A stretch of 64,000 bases of DNA from Risungbinella massiliensis (GCF_000942395.1 NZ_LN812102.1:744017-808016), one strand, 5' to 3'; positions 19,889 through 29,994 are shown, counted from the stretch's first letter. Notes: generated from the letters alone by a model not told the origin. Numbers and translations: made by a program.

Positions 19889-21081
19889 AATATAACTGCC
19901 TCCTCCAATTTCATGTGGTTTTGATGTTGCTGTGTCAGTACATTTTTTATAATCAATACTGCTTCTGTTATTTGCTGATCTTTGATGATCAACGGCGGGA
20001 GTAATCGCAGTACTCGCTCACCAGCTGGTAACGTTATTAATCCTTGTTCTAGAAGTTGCTTGATGATAGGAGCTACTGGGATATTACATTGAATCCCCAC
20101 CATCAATCCAAGGTGACGAACTTCCGCAATATTGGGAATATCCTTTAGTTTCGTCGATAACAGATGAGCAAGTCTTTCCCCTTTTTCTTTCGCTTCCCAT
20201 ATAAGATTTGTTTGTTGGAACTCATCTAAGACAGCATTGGCTGCTGCCATCGCGAGATAGTTTCCGCCAAAGGTGGTTCCATGAGTGCCTGGACCAAAAA
20301 CCGATTTCAAGTGTTCTTTTGCCAACATTGCCCCCACCGGAAATCCATTTCCTAACCCTTTAGCAACTGTCACGATATCTGGCTCAATACCATAGTTTTG
20401 ATAGGCAAACCATTCTCCTGTACGCCCGATTCCGGTTTGTACTTCATCTATGATCAACAAGATATTTTTTTCGTTGCACCAAGCAGTAAGTTCTCTAGCA
20501 AATTCCAGATCAACAGGGATGACTCCACCTTCTCCTTGTACTAGTTCAAGAAAAATAGCAGCGGTGGTACTCCCTGTTACTTGTTTCACAGCCTCGATAT
20601 CGTTAGCAGGTAAGATCCGAAAGCCATGAGGCAAGGGATCAAAACCAAGCTTTACTTTATCTTGTCCTGTCGCAGTAAGAGTAGCGAGCGTTCTTCCATG
20701 AAATGAGCCTTGAAACGTAATGATCTGTGGTTCCTGAATCAACTTTTTCTCTTTTGCCCATTTGCGTGCTAATTTGATCGCTGCTTCATTCGCTTCGGCT
20801 CCACTATTGCAAAAAAAAGCTGCCGCCATGCCACTAACGTGATTTAATTTTTGAGCTACCTCTTCTTGTAGCGAGTTGGAAAAAAGATTCGATGTATGCC
20901 AAAGTTTTTGTACTTGTTTCATTACTGCTTGTTGAACTCGAGGATGGTTATGTCCCAGATTGGTCACTCCAATACCAGAACCAAAGTCAAGATATTCTTT
21001 GCCATCTTGGTCTATTAAAATGGCACCATTTCCTGATTCAAACAAAACATCATGTCGTTGATAAGTAGGGAAAGTAGTCAT
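19885..21081 (-). CDS. argD: Acetylornithine aminotransferase
   Basis: 398 residues, class III PLP aminotransferase: NSGAEANEAAIKLAR, FHGRTLATLTATGQ, LIIDEVQTGIGRTG and the PLP lysine in TVAKGLGNGFPVGA are all present. It converts N-acetylglutamate semialdehyde to N-acetylornithine. ATG overlaps the argB stop by four bases (ATGA). Standard length. Confidence 0.96.
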   Translation of the reverse strand: MTTFPTYQRHDVLFESGNGAILIDQDGKEYLDFGSGIGVTNLGHNHPRVQQAVMKQVQKLWHTSNLFSNSLQEEVAQKLNHVSGMAAAFFCNSGAEANEAAIKLARKWAKEKKLIQEPQIITFQGSFHGRTLATLTATGQDKVKLGFDPLPHGFRILPANDIEAVKQVTGSTTAAIFLELVQGEGGVIPVDLEFARELTAWCNEKNILLIIDEVQTGIGRTGEWFAYQNYGIEPDIVTVAKGLGNGFPVGAMLAKEHLKSVFGPGTHGTTFGGNYLAMAAANAVLDEFQQTNLIWEAKEKGERLAHLLSTKLKDIPNIAEVRHLGLMVGIQCNIPVAPIIKQLLEQGLITLPAGERVLRLLPPLIIKDQQITEAVLIIKNVLTQQHQNHMKLEEAVIL

Positions 21082-21857
21082 TTGGCTACCCTCTCTTTCA
21101 CTAAATATGTTCCGGAATTTGGGTGGAAAGCCGTTGGATTGGATCCATTCATGATCTGTACCTTATTGATCCCACCTTGTAAACATTGAATCCCAGAGCG
21201 TACTTTGGGAATCATTCCTCCAGAGATATGCCCTGTTTTGATATAATCTTCGATTAAACTCGGAGTCGCTTCGGCAAGAACTTTTTTTGTTGTACCTTCC
21301 AGAATATAAATACCATCCACATCACTTACGAGAATCAGTTCCTCGGCTCCGGTCGCTTTGGCAATGGCAGAAGCCGCCTCATCCGCATTTACATTGAATA
21401 TTTGACCAGTATGATCGATTCCTAGCGAAGCAATCACAGGAGTCCAACCTAGCGATAACATCTGTTCAATTGCTTCCTTCTTTACATCCACGATCTCCCC
21501 CACATAACCTATTTCAGGATCGCTTTGTTTTACTTGCAGAATTTGCAGGTCTATTCCAGACAATCCAATCGTAGATAACCCAGCTAAATGAAGCTGGTTT
21601 ACAAGTTTTTTGTTTACCGAACCAGCCAATACCATTTGAACAACATCTAGAGTTTCTTGATCCGTAATTCGCCTTCCATCAATAAATCGAGGGGACTTAC
21701 CCATGTTTTTCATCTGTTGAGAGATAAAAGGGCCTCCTCCATGAACAATAACGAGAGACTTATTCTGTTTGATCAATTCGGTACATCGCGTAAAAAAGGA
21801 AGGATGAAGGTTTTGCAAAACACTTCCTCCTATTTTTATTACAACCAACTCTTTCAA
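21078..21857 (-). CDS. argB: Acetylglutamate kinase
   Basis: 259 residues from a TTG start at 21857; AGGGAG lies 8 bases upstream, whereas an in-frame GTG at 21866 overlaps that ribosome site. The amino acid kinase fold shows VIKIGGSVL, VHGGGPFIS, GRRITDQETLDVVQMVLAG, NVNADEAASAIA and LVSDVDGIY. It phosphorylates N-acetylglutamate, the step usually feedback-inhibited by arginine. Starts shortly after the argJ stop (12-base gap). Confidence 0.94.
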   Translation of the reverse strand: MKELVVIKIGGSVLQNLHPSFFTRCTELIKQNKSLVIVHGGGPFISQQMKNMGKSPRFIDGRRITDQETLDVVQMVLAGSVNKKLVNQLHLAGLSTIGLSGIDLQILQVKQSDPEIGYVGEIVDVKKEAIEQMLSLGWTPVIASLGIDHTGQIFNVNADEAASAIAKATGAEELILVSDVDGIYILEGTTKKVLAEATPSLIEDYIKTGHISGGMIPKVRSGIQCLQGGINKVQIMNGSNPTAFHPNSGTYLVKERVAK

Positions 21858-21869
21858 AAGACTCACTCC

Positions 21870-23105
21870 CTATGTCCGATAGCTAGCATTGATTTTGACG
21901 TAGTCATAAGTAAGATCACATCCCCAAGCAGTTGCCTTGTGTTCTCCCTGATGCAGATGAAGTTTGATCTCTACTTTTGCTTTTTTTAATAGCTGGACAG
22001 CTTTATCTTCATCAAATAGGACTGGTAAACCATTTTCCACTACTTGAATTGGTCCGAGAAAAACATCTACCTTATCAGGATTGAGCTGTGAGTCCCCGTA
22101 TCCAGCAGCACAAATAATTCGTCCCCAGTTGGCATCGGCTCCAAAAACAGCAGATTTTACAAGACTGGAACCTACGATTGCTTTTGCTACGTTACGAGCC
22201 ATCTCTTGAGTTGTTGCACCTTTTACATGGGCTTCGATTAAGCAGTTAGCTCCTTCCCCGTCTCTAGCAATCTCTTTGGACAATTCCCGGCAAACATATT
22301 GAAAGGCTGCTTGAAAGTGAGGCCAATCCGGATGTTTAGGATGAAGGGAGGAGTGATCTACTAATCCACTAGCCATTACTACTACCATATCGTTGGTACT
22401 GCAATCTCCATCTACGGTGATCATGTTGAATGTCTCATCTGTTGTCTTCCATAAAAGAGATTGTAGTAGATCGGATTCAATCACTGCATCTGTCGTAATA
22501 AAGCCCAGCATCGTTGCCATATTTGGTTTTATCATTCCAGATCCTTTCGCCACCCCAGTGATGGTTACGAGCTTTCCGTCTACCTCAACTTGAACACCAA
22601 CTTGTTTGATACGAGTATCTGTAGTCAAAATTGCTTTTGCGAATATTTCATCTTCTACATCCAAGCAGGAATGAAGCTGGTCCATCCCGTTTAGTATTTT
22701 CTCCATTGGCAAAAACTGACCAATTACTCCAGTAGAGGCTACTCCCACAAAGTGTGGTGGAATATTGATACTTTCTGCCATTTTTTGTCTCATTTGATAT
22801 GCGTCTTGTAATCCACGATTTCCCGTACATGCATTGGCATTCCCACTGTTCACCACCAATGCTTGTAGCTTCCCTTCTACTCCTATACTCTCTTGCGTTA
22901 CTTTTAATGGTGCTGCTTGAAAAGCATTGGTTGTATATACTGCTGCGCTATTCGCTGGTACTTCGCAAACAATAGCGCCAAGATCAGGTCTTTTTCTCTT
23001 CACCCCGCTATGTATTCCAGCAGATCGAAATCCTAAGGGCGATGTAATTTTTGGCTGGTTTAAGATTTGAAAAAGGGATGAATCAACCAAACTAGCAGTA
23101 CTCAT
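21870..23105 (-). CDS. argJ: Bifunctional ornithine acetyltransferase / N-acetylglutamate synthase
   Basis: 411 residues, full length, with the autocleavage site KPNMATMLGF (cleavage before Thr) and VNSGNANACTG. It recycles the acetyl group from acetylornithine to glutamate, so no argE or argA is needed. ATG with AAGGAGGA 7 bases upstream. It is separated from argC by about 165 bases that contain a long stem-loop (23177-23238). Confidence 0.96.
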   Translation of the reverse strand: MSTASLVDSSLFQILNQPKITSPLGFRSAGIHSGVKRKRPDLGAIVCEVPANSAAVYTTNAFQAAPLKVTQESIGVEGKLQALVVNSGNANACTGNRGLQDAYQMRQKMAESINIPPHFVGVASTGVIGQFLPMEKILNGMDQLHSCLDVEDEIFAKAILTTDTRIKQVGVQVEVDGKLVTITGVAKGSGMIKPNMATMLGFITTDAVIESDLLQSLLWKTTDETFNMITVDGDCSTNDMVVVMASGLVDHSSLHPKHPDWPHFQAAFQYVCRELSKEIARDGEGANCLIEAHVKGATTQEMARNVAKAIVGSSLVKSAVFGADANWGRIICAAGYGDSQLNPDKVDVFLGPIQVVENGLPVLFDEDKAVQLLKKAKVEIKLHLHQGEHKATAWGCDLTYDYVKINASYRT

Positions 23106-23176
23106 CGTAAATCCTCCTTAGATGTAGAATGAAAGAAGAAAGAGAGATTAGAAGCTATTCAAATCAAAATAACGGA

Positions 23177-23238
23177 GAGAATCTTGATCTAGAGAGCGAC
23201 TTTGTCACTGCAACGGAGTGAGTCTGATCGAGATTCTC
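23177..23238 (-). promoter_or_regulatory. Long stem-loop between argC and argJ
   Basis: GAGAATCTTGATC (23177-23189) and GATCGAGATTCTC (23226-23238) form a 13-bp stem with one wobble pair. The 36-base interior contains a further CACT/AGTG hairpin (23206-23221). No T tract follows, so it is not an ordinary terminator. It may serve as a processing or stability element that sets the argC to argJ ratio. Confidence 0.6.
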
Positions 23239-23271
23239 GGAGTGGTATAGTTCCAATAAAAAGCTTTATCA

Positions 23272-24303
23272 TCACGGATATAGCGGAGAATATAGGAGCC
23301 CTGTTTCCTCTAAACAACCAATACGAAGATTGGCATTTTGGACTGCTTGCCCAGCTGCTCCTTTCATCAGGTTGTCGATCGCAGCTAAGACAACAATTCG
23401 TCCAGTTCGCTCATCGACATGAAAACCAATATCGCAGTAGTTACTCCCTTGAACGGCTTTCGTTTCTGGCCACGCTTCTTGTTGAATTCGAATAAATGGA
23501 CTCGAACGATAAACATCTTGATATAGTTCGTAGAGTTGTTTATTTGTATATTTATGCATGTACGATCCGTAAATAGATACCAGAATCCCACGATTCATAG
23601 GTATGAGATGAGGAATAAAACTAACCGTAATCTCTTTTTGAGCAAAAATAGAAGCAAATTGTTCGATCTCTGGTATATGTTGATGTCCATCTACCTTATA
23701 AGGACGTAAGTTCTCATTGACTTCACCATAGAGCATCTTCTGGTTCAGACTTCGTCCAGCCCCTGTCACACCTGACTTTGCGTCGATGATGATGGAAGAA
23801 GGATCTAATATGTTTTCTTGTAGTAATGGAAGCAGTGCAAGTAATGTGGCAGTTGGATAACACCCCGGATTGGATATCAACGAAGCTGTTTGTATATCCT
23901 TGGAATACCATTCACTTAGTCCATAAACTGCTTTTTGAAGCAAGGATTCTGGTGCCGAAGGGATGCCATACCACTTTTTATAAAGATCTGGTTGTTTCAA
24001 GCGGAAGTCACCAGATAAGTCGATGACGATTTTTCCTTGTTCAATTAAGAAAGGGGTCCATTTACTGCTGATCCCTGGAGGAGTGGCAAAGAAAAGCAAA
24101 TCAACCTGCTGGGTTACTTGATCTAGATCGAAATCCTCGTAGGCATAAGCTAAATGTGCTAGATGCGGGTATACATGATGAAGACAAACTCCTGCTTGAG
24201 AAGTAGAAATGAGCATAGTCAATTCCAGTTCAGGATGTTGCTGAAGTAAGCGAATCAATTCCACCCCACCATAGCCTGTGGAACCAATGATGGCTGTTTT
24301 CAA
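23272..24303 (-). CDS. argC: N-acetyl-gamma-glutamyl-phosphate reductase
   Basis: 343 residues from a TTG at 24303, chosen because AAGGAG lies 8 bases upstream; an in-frame GTG at 24312 overlaps that site. N-terminal NADP fold with AIIGSTGYGGVELIRLL, catalytic cysteine in ISNPGCYPTA, and HQHIPEIEQ. Reduces acetylglutamyl phosphate to the semialdehyde. First gene of the arg operon. Confidence 0.95.
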   Translation of the reverse strand: MKTAIIGSTGYGGVELIRLLQQHPELELTMLISTSQAGVCLHHVYPHLAHLAYAYEDFDLDQVTQQVDLLFFATPPGISSKWTPFLIEQGKIVIDLSGDFRLKQPDLYKKWYGIPSAPESLLQKAVYGLSEWYSKDIQTASLISNPGCYPTATLLALLPLLQENILDPSSIIIDAKSGVTGAGRSLNQKMLYGEVNENLRPYKVDGHQHIPEIEQFASIFAQKEITVSFIPHLIPMNRGILVSIYGSYMHKYTNKQLYELYQDVYRSSPFIRIQQEAWPETKAVQGSNYCDIGFHVDERTGRIVVLAAIDNLMKGAAGQAVQNANLRIGCLEETGLLYSPLYP

Positions 24304-24312
24304 TTGGAGCAC

Positions 24313-24526
24313 TCCTTCATCAGGACATTCGATGTTTTTGTATTATTATAGATGTATACTTATTTTTATGCAATCGATTTTTAAAAAATACTGGTGAGTA
24401 AAATTATCTTCTTCATTTCATTTTCTTAGTGTAAAATTACTAATAAAAGTACTGAATTGATGCTCTCTCTACCTATGGATAGAAAGAGTATCAATCAATT
24501 TTGATATCATTTATCCAATAAAAGAA
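24313..24526. other. arg operon upstream region
   Basis: No gene seen. Expected to hold the arg promoter. On the minus strand, TGCATAAAAATAAGTAT near 24355-24371 loosely resembles an ARG box (TGAATWWWWATTCA) but matches only one half well, so ArgR control is plausible but not shown. Confidence 0.3.
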
Positions 24527-24568
24527 AAAACGACTTGAGACTACAAACGTAGCAACTCAAGTCGTTTT
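24527..24568 (-). terminator. Terminator downstream of the caspase-like gene row
   Basis: A 13-bp stem AAAACGACTTGAG / CTCAAGTCGTTTT; on the minus strand a TTTTTTCTTTT tract follows. It lies about 220 bases past the caspase-like stop. Confidence 0.85.
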
Positions 24569-24571
24569 GCG

Positions 24572-24776
24572 TTTATACAGGTAATTCGGGGATGACAAGC
24601 TATTGTTCATCTTGTGCTTCCGCACTTCAAGAGACTGATGCTTGCATGTATGGACAACAGTTCTTTGAATGCAGAGAGAACCATACTAACAGGTTCTTCT
24701 TCCCTTTACCTTGATCCACTGGATGCTGAAAATACATTTGACTAAAAAATGGGGAAATCTGCTTGTCCAATATGTG
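24572..24776 (-). pseudogene. Possible decayed ORF downstream of the caspase-like gene
   Basis: On the minus strand one frame carries KKNLLVWFSLHSKNCCPYM and, after two in-frame stops, ends LVIPELPV* just before the terminator. The LVWFSL...CCP pattern is reminiscent of thioredoxin-fold proteins, but the similarity is weak. It may be chance. No start or ribosome site was found. Confidence 0.25.
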
Positions 24777-24790
24777 TGGATTTGGTGTTT

Positions 24791-25405
24791 CTACCTTTTG
24801 ATGATCCTCTTTTTCCCATCTTCTCCTACTCTATATATGCCATCTCGCAAGTACAAACGATACAAGCGACTTTCCTCATCATAGGAGGCAGCGTGTTCCC
24901 ACGCCTCTTCCACTGAATCACCCTTCAGCACCCTATGGAAATAGTGCATGAGAAACAGGGAAGTCGTTTCTCCAGTGATATCCTCGTCGGCCGCAATGTA
25001 CGCCTGAATCTCTCCATTCATAAACGCTTCCCCCGCTTCTTTCACACCAGCTGAACAAGCGGTATTGATCACCACCGTACCGGGCAGGCAAATCGTCTCT
25101 GCAATGACAGAGGGTCGCATAATCCCGTCCTGCAAGCTGGATGCATCAATTTCCTCTATATATTCTCCAAAAATTAGGCCACCTTCGTCGCCATGAGCGC
25201 TGATGATCAAATACGGAGGAGCAGTTTCTTCTTGACTGATGACTTGCAGAAAATCATTTGGTGTACCGATAGCGTGCAAAAGCGTAACGACATTGAGCTG
25301 TTCAAGCAGAGTACGGATATAATTAGCTTCTGATCCGTCGTCGATGGCTGCAATGGCTACTGGAAGTTTCTTTGCAAAAAAACGGGTATCCACGGGATTC
25401 CACAT
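24791..25405 (-). CDS. Caspase-like (clan CD / CHAT-type) cysteine protease-fold protein
   Basis: 204 residues. The strand-histidine element YLIISAHGDEGG (His71) and strand-cysteine element VVINTACSAG (Cys117) give the spacing and motif pattern of the caspase/CHAT His-Cys dyad. No extra domains, signal peptide or membrane segment. ATG with AAAGGAG 11 bases upstream. The gene follows the TIM-barrel gene by 107 bases with no clear terminator between, so it may belong to the same transcript. Activity and substrate unknown; the fold assignment is from motifs only. Confidence 0.7.
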   Translation of the reverse strand: MWNPVDTRFFAKKLPVAIAAIDDGSEANYIRTLLEQLNVVTLLHAIGTPNDFLQVISQEETAPPYLIISAHGDEGGLIFGEYIEEIDASSLQDGIMRPSVIAETICLPGTVVINTACSAGVKEAGEAFMNGEIQAYIAADEDITGETTSLFLMHYFHRVLKGDSVEEAWEHAASYDEESRLYRLYLRDGIYRVGEDGKKRIIKR

Positions 25406-25512
25406 ATAATCTTTACTCCTTTTAACACTGAATTACGCCAAAAGGCTTTGACCAATTTACACGCAAATTTTATTTTGGTAAGGTGTCGGAAAAATACATA
25501 GGATCGGGATTA

Positions 25513-26352
25513 TCAGATTTTTGTTGCCACCAAAGATTTAAATTTTTCTACTTGTTCTTGAATTGCCACTTCTGTTGCCAATCTCTCGATACTAGACGCA
25601 CCAAAGAACCCAGCAACTCCTTTGGTTAGAGCGAGAATTTGCTCTACATCACCAGGATCCGCTATTGGACCTCCATGACATAGCACTATTACATTCGGAT
25701 TAATGTTTTTCGCTACATCATGGATCGCTTGAATTCGCTCTGCAGATTTTTCAAGAGTCAGGGCTGTCTGTGCTCCAATCGATCCTTTCGTAGTTAACCC
25801 CATATGGGCTACTAATACATCTGCACCTGCTTCTGTCATAGCTATCGCTTCTTCCTCATTAAAAACGTACGGGCAGGTGAGCATGTCCAATTTATGAGCC
25901 TCTCGAACCATCTCCACTTCTAAATCATATCCCATCCCTGTCTCTTCGAGGTTTTGGCGAAAGTTTCCATCAAAAAGCCCAACGGTTGGGAAATTCTGTA
26001 CCCCATCAAAGCCCATTTCTTTTAATTGCTTTAAAAACAGAGGGATCTGACGGAATGGATCGGTTCCACATACTCCCGCTAAAACAGGGGTTTTTTTCAC
26101 AATGGGGAGAACTTCCGAAGCCATATCTACCACGATTTGGTTAGCGTCTCCATATGGTAAGAGTCCAGCCAGTGATCCTCTACCTGCCATTCGATAACGA
26201 CCAGAATTATAGATGATAATAAGGTCTGCTCCACCTTGTTCAGCAAACTTAGCGGAAATCCCAGCTCCTGCACCACATCCAATGATAGGAAGACCTTTTT
26301 CAATGTTATGATGAAGTGCTTTTAGAGCCTCATTTCGTGGAATGAATGGCAT
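25513..26352 (-). CDS. Phosphoenolpyruvate hydrolase-like TIM-barrel protein
   Basis: 279 residues from the ATG at 26352, chosen because GAGGGGG lies 9 bases upstream; an upstream in-frame ATG at 26370 overlaps that site. The [21 protein letters not shown]-type start, [40 protein letters not shown] and HGGPIADP elements match the PEP hydrolase/IGPS-like family (Pfam PEP_hydrolase). This family is found with Tm-1-like domains, sometimes fused. It overlaps the Tm-1-like gene by 23 bases, so the two are coupled. Biological role unknown. Confidence 0.85.
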   Translation of the reverse strand: MPFIPRNEALKALHHNIEKGLPIIGCGAGAGISAKFAEQGGADLIIIYNSGRYRMAGRGSLAGLLPYGDANQIVVDMASEVLPIVKKTPVLAGVCGTDPFRQIPLFLKQLKEMGFDGVQNFPTVGLFDGNFRQNLEETGMGYDLEVEMVREAHKLDMLTCPYVFNEEEAIAMTEAGADVLVAHMGLTTKGSIGAQTALTLEKSAERIQAIHDVAKNINPNVIVLCHGGPIADPGDVEQILALTKGVAGFFGASSIERLATEVAIQEQVEKFKSLVATKI

Positions 26353-27592
26353 TGTCTGCTTCCCCCTCATTTGTTAACTCGTTTTCTTTTTTTAGTATTT
26401 CAAACAACTTAGCGGTAGCTGCTTTTGCAAATTCTTCGTCATTAATATTACAATCTAACTCATAGACAGGGATATCTTCTCGAATCGTATCTTTAATCGC
26501 ATCAAATAATGCTTGATTCGCCTCAGGCCACCAAAATTCATTACCAGGAGAATCCAACTCAGATAGCCCTTTTAATGGCAAGAAAATCGCTGTTTCCCCT
26601 TTGGCTTGGTTTGCCTTTGTTGCTAGCAATTTTCCAAGTTTCTCATTCTCTTCTGGAGTGGTTCGCATCAGCGTAATATTGGGATTCCATGGATAAAGTA
26701 GTCGATCTCTAAATTTTTCTGGAACTGTTTCCATACCCCAGAAATTCACCATATCCAGACAACCAGGTGCAATAACTTGGGGAACACTCCACTTGGCAGC
26801 TGCATTCATTCGATCAGGTCCAGCAGTAAGAACACCACCAACCAACTCATCTGCGAGCTCTGTGGTTGTCAAATCTAGAACCCCATCTACAAAACGATTT
26901 TCAATAAGGGAATCCATTGTCTGACCGCCAGTACCCACTGCATGGAAAATGAGCATCTCATACCCTTTTTTCTCTATCAAATCTTTACAGCGATTGACTA
27001 AGGTAGTTGTATTTCCAAACATCGAAGCGGTAATCAGAGGTTTATGTTCTAGCTCAGGAGTGCCTGTTTCGATCATACCCACAATAGCCCCAACCGCATT
27101 TGCATATATTTGAGCACTGAATCGGTTGACACCTGACACATCTAAAATAGATGGGAACATCACGACATCACTGTTCCCAACATATGGTTTAGTATCTCCA
27201 GAGGCAACTGTACTCACCATTAATTTAGGAACGCCTAGCGGCAAAGCACGGAGCGCTGATGTTCCTATAATCGTACCATTGGATCCGCCCATCGAAAATG
27301 CAGCATCTATTTTCCCTTCTAAATGGAGCCTTTTCACAACAATGGCAACTCCTCTCGTCATTGCCTCCATCGCTTTTCCTTTATCATGTAGCTGTCTAAG
27401 TTCACTAAGGGTGATCCCACTAGACTGAGCTACTTCTTCAGCGGATACATCTGGTGTTATAGGTGATTCGCCTAATATGCCTGTATCAATTATGTATGCT
27501 ATATGACCACGACGTTCAATCTCACTTTTGATAAATATATAGTCGCTGCCTTTTGTATCCAAAGCACCGATCACCGCAATCCTCTTTTTCAA
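26330..27592 (-). CDS. Tm-1-like ATP-binding protein (UPF0261)
   Basis: 420 residues, the Tm-1 N-terminal family (named after a tomato resistance protein that inhibits tobamovirus replication). Features are the N-terminal [57 protein letters not shown] and GCLDMVNFW segments. Bacterial members bind nucleotide; their function is not established. TTG start with GGGGTT upstream, weaker than average. Heads a Tm-1 / TIM-barrel / caspase-like row. Confidence 0.88.
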   Translation of the reverse strand: MKKRIAVIGALDTKGSDYIFIKSEIERRGHIAYIIDTGILGESPITPDVSAEEVAQSSGITLSELRQLHDKGKAMEAMTRGVAIVVKRLHLEGKIDAAFSMGGSNGTIIGTSALRALPLGVPKLMVSTVASGDTKPYVGNSDVVMFPSILDVSGVNRFSAQIYANAVGAIVGMIETGTPELEHKPLITASMFGNTTTLVNRCKDLIEKKGYEMLIFHAVGTGGQTMDSLIENRFVDGVLDLTTTELADELVGGVLTAGPDRMNAAAKWSVPQVIAPGCLDMVNFWGMETVPEKFRDRLLYPWNPNITLMRTTPEENEKLGKLLATKANQAKGETAIFLPLKGLSELDSPGNEFWWPEANQALFDAIKDTIREDIPVYELDCNINDEEFAKAATAKLFEILKKENELTNEGEADNAIHSTK

Positions 27593-27728
27593 CAGACCAA
27601 CCCCTATATATATTTTTTATATGAACAATTATCAATATTAATAAAATATAACGAAATTTACAACCATTACGATATCTATGCAAAAACTCCATGAAAACTC
27701 GCTATATACAAATATGATTACAGAAAAA

Positions 27729-27758
27729 GAACCTAACTCATTTGAGCTAGGTTCCATT
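27729..27758 (-). terminator. Terminator of the accBC-yqhY-nusB operon
   Basis: GAACCTAACTCA pairs with TGAGCTAGGTTC (one mismatch). The minus strand continues TTTTTCTG. It lies immediately after the nusB stop. Confidence 0.85.
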
Positions 27759-27762
27759 TGCT

Positions 27763-28194
27763 TTAATCCACACTATCCTGTTCTTCTGAAATCTCTACTT
27801 GTTCCGTTTGAGCCAGTTTCCCAAGTAGTCCATTCACAAAACGAGCAGATTCAACACCACTAAATCGTTTTGCTAACTCCACTGCTTCATTGAGAATAAC
27901 ACCAGAGGGAATCTCTTCTTCTTGGTGCAGCTCATAGACAGCGATCCGTAAGATAGCCCTCTCTACTGCAGAGAGACGATTGATCGTCCAGCTCTTTTTG
28001 AGAAACTGAGCGATATTCTCATCTATTTGGGATTGGTGTTTTTCCACTCCCAAATAGATGCGAGTGAAAAATGCTCGATCCGTGTCCGGCAACTTTTTCT
28101 CACGATCTTTGATCAAAATATCTTCTGAGTCTGGATAGACTTCTTTTTGATATAAAGCTTGTACTGCTAGTTCACGTGCCAGTCTTCGACTCAT
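27763..28194 (-). CDS. nusB: Transcription antitermination factor NusB
   Basis: 143 residues from the ATG at 28194, supported by GGAGGA 6 bases upstream. Starts MSRRLARELAVQALYQ, the conserved RNA-binding arginine-rich helix, and has RAILRIAVYEL and GVILNEAVELAKRF(S) of the NusB fold. Binds boxA RNA with NusE (S10) in rRNA antitermination. Last gene of accB-accC-yqhY-nusB, as in B. subtilis. Confidence 0.95.
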   Translation of the reverse strand: MSRRLARELAVQALYQKEVYPDSEDILIKDREKKLPDTDRAFFTRIYLGVEKHQSQIDENIAQFLKKSWTINRLSAVERAILRIAVYELHQEEEIPSGVILNEAVELAKRFSGVESARFVNGLLGKLAQTEQVEISEEQDSVD

Positions 28195-28227
28195 GCTTTG
28201 TCCTCCAACCAACCAATCGAGGAAAAT

Positions 28228-28623
28228 CTATTTCATACGTGAGTTGGCTTTTTCGTTCTGTTCTTTTGGTGCCTGTGGTAGACGAACGCCCTCGAAGCGT
28301 ACCTGTACGCGATGAACCATAATTCCAGTCATCGATTCTACCGCAGATTTTACATTTTCTTGGATCTCCCGACCTACATCTGGGATTCGATGTCCATATT
28401 CTACCATAGCAGAGATCTCAATGGTATTCTCGTTACCAAGATCCACACGTACTCCCTGACGTAGGTTTTTTCTTCCAAGCAATTGTGAAATATCTCCAAC
28501 AAAGCCACCCGTCAGACCTACCACACCTGGTACTTGAATAGCAGCTAAGCTAGAAACGATCTGAATCACTTCTGGAGCAATCTCGATCTTACCGATCTCA
28601 TGTGGTTGTTTCACTGGTTCCAT
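28228..28623 (-). CDS. yqhY: Asp23/Gls24 family protein (YqhY)
   Basis: 131 residues. The Asp23 core includes [41 protein letters not shown] and [18 protein letters not shown]. In B. subtilis YqhY is linked to control of acetyl-CoA carboxylase activity, in line with its position after accC. It overlaps the accC 3' end by 26 bases and has GAGGTGA as ribosome site. Confidence 0.92.
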   Translation of the reverse strand: MEPVKQPHEIGKIEIAPEVIQIVSSLAAIQVPGVVGLTGGFVGDISQLLGRKNLRQGVRVDLGNENTIEISAMVEYGHRIPDVGREIQENVKSAVESMTGIMVHRVQVRFEGVRLPQAPKEQNEKANSRMK

Positions 28624-29977
28624 CTACCTTCACCTCGTTGATATTATGAGTTTCCAAGAACTGAATATGAAAATCTCCAGACACAAATTTTGGATGGTGA
28701 AGAAGTTTTTGATGAAATGGAATAGTGGTGTGAACACCTTGAATCGCAAATTCACTCAAAGCACGTTTCATTCGATCGATTGCTTCTTGTCGGTCTTTAC
28801 CCCAAACAATCAATTTGGCAACCATCGAATCATAGTAAGGTGGGATTTTATACCCAGGATAACAGGCACTGTCGACTCGTACTCCCATTCCACCTGGTGG
28901 TAGATAGTTTTCGATCTGTCCTGGAGAAGGCATAAAGTTTTTGTCTGGACGCTCTGCGTTGACGCGACATTCAATCGACCAGCCATCAAATTGTATATCT
29001 GCTTGAGTAACAGATAGTTTTTCTCCTGCGGCTACTCGAATCTGTTCTTTTACCAGATCAATTCCCGTCACCATCTCGGTTACAGGATGCTCTACTTGAA
29101 TTCGGGTATTCATCTCCATAAAGTAGAAGTTACCCTCTTTATCGAGTAAAAACTCAATCGTTCCTACACCTGAGTAATCAACAGAACGAGCAGCAGCGAT
29201 TGCCGCTTGTCCCATCTCTTCCCGCAATTCAGCATTCAGTGCAGGAGAAGGAGCTTCCTCCACCAACTTTTGGTAACGACGTTGAATGGAGCAATCCCGC
29301 TCCCCTAAGTGAATAACATTTCCATGATTATCTGCTAATACTTGCACTTCAATGTGTCGAGGTTCCAAAAGAAATTTCTCTAGATACACTCCAGCATTTC
29401 CAAAGTTCGCCTCTGCCTCTTTTTGGGCAAGGGCAACTGCTTTTCGCAATTCATCGCGACTGTGGACGATTCTCATACCTTTACCGCCACCTCCAGCTGT
29501 TGCTTTTACGATGACCGGATAACCAATCTCCGTTGCGATCTTCTCTGCTTCATCTATATCCTCGATAATTCCTTCCGTACCAGGAACAACTGGAACCCCT
29601 GCGTCTTTCATCGTATCACGAGCAGTTGTCTTGTCTCCCATTTTTTGAATCGCTTCTGGAGATGGACCAATAAACTGAATCCCTACCGAAGCACAAAGCT
29701 CAGCAAACATAGCATTCTCTGAGAGAAACCCATAGCCAGGGTGAATGGCATCTACTCCTAGCAGTTTGGCAGTCGTGATAAGATTGGGTATATGTAGATA
29801 ACTATCGCGGGAAGGAGCTGGACCGATGCAGTATGCTTCATCCGCAAGGGTCACATGAAGTGCTTCGCGATCCGCCTCTGAGTAGACTGCAACCGTCTGG
29901 ACTCCTAGCTCTTTACAAGCACGAATCACTCGTACAGCGATCTCCCCACGGTTGGCAATTAATACTTTTCGAAACAT
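28598..29977 (-). CDS. accC: Biotin carboxylase subunit of acetyl-CoA carboxylase
   Basis: 459 residues: N-terminal [21 protein letters not shown]-grasp loop [25 protein letters not shown] and the C-terminal biotin carboxylase domain (about 335-440) are all intact. It carboxylates biotin on AccB with ATP and bicarbonate, the first step of fatty acid synthesis. ATG with AAAGGGAG. It lies 17 bases after accB. The last ~10 residues are Ser/Thr rich. Confidence 0.97.
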   Translation of the reverse strand: MFRKVLIANRGEIAVRVIRACKELGVQTVAVYSEADREALHVTLADEAYCIGPAPSRDSYLHIPNLITTAKLLGVDAIHPGYGFLSENAMFAELCASVGIQFIGPSPEAIQKMGDKTTARDTMKDAGVPVVPGTEGIIEDIDEAEKIATEIGYPVIVKATAGGGGKGMRIVHSRDELRKAVALAQKEAEANFGNAGVYLEKFLLEPRHIEVQVLADNHGNVIHLGERDCSIQRRYQKLVEEAPSPALNAELREEMGQAAIAAARSVDYSGVGTIEFLLDKEGNFYFMEMNTRIQVEHPVTEMVTGIDLVKEQIRVAAGEKLSVTQADIQFDGWSIECRVNAERPDKNFMPSPGQIENYLPPGGMGVRVDSACYPGYKIPPYYDSMVAKLIVWGKDRQEAIDRMKRALSEFAIQGVHTTIPFHQKLLHHPKFVSGDFHIQFLETHNINEVKVDGTSETTT

Positions 29978-29994
29978 CCGCTTACTCCCTTTAT

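Noticed and set aside
24351-24374. ArgR operator upstream of argC
   Set aside because: Only one half-site resembles the ARG box; not listed as a regulatory site.
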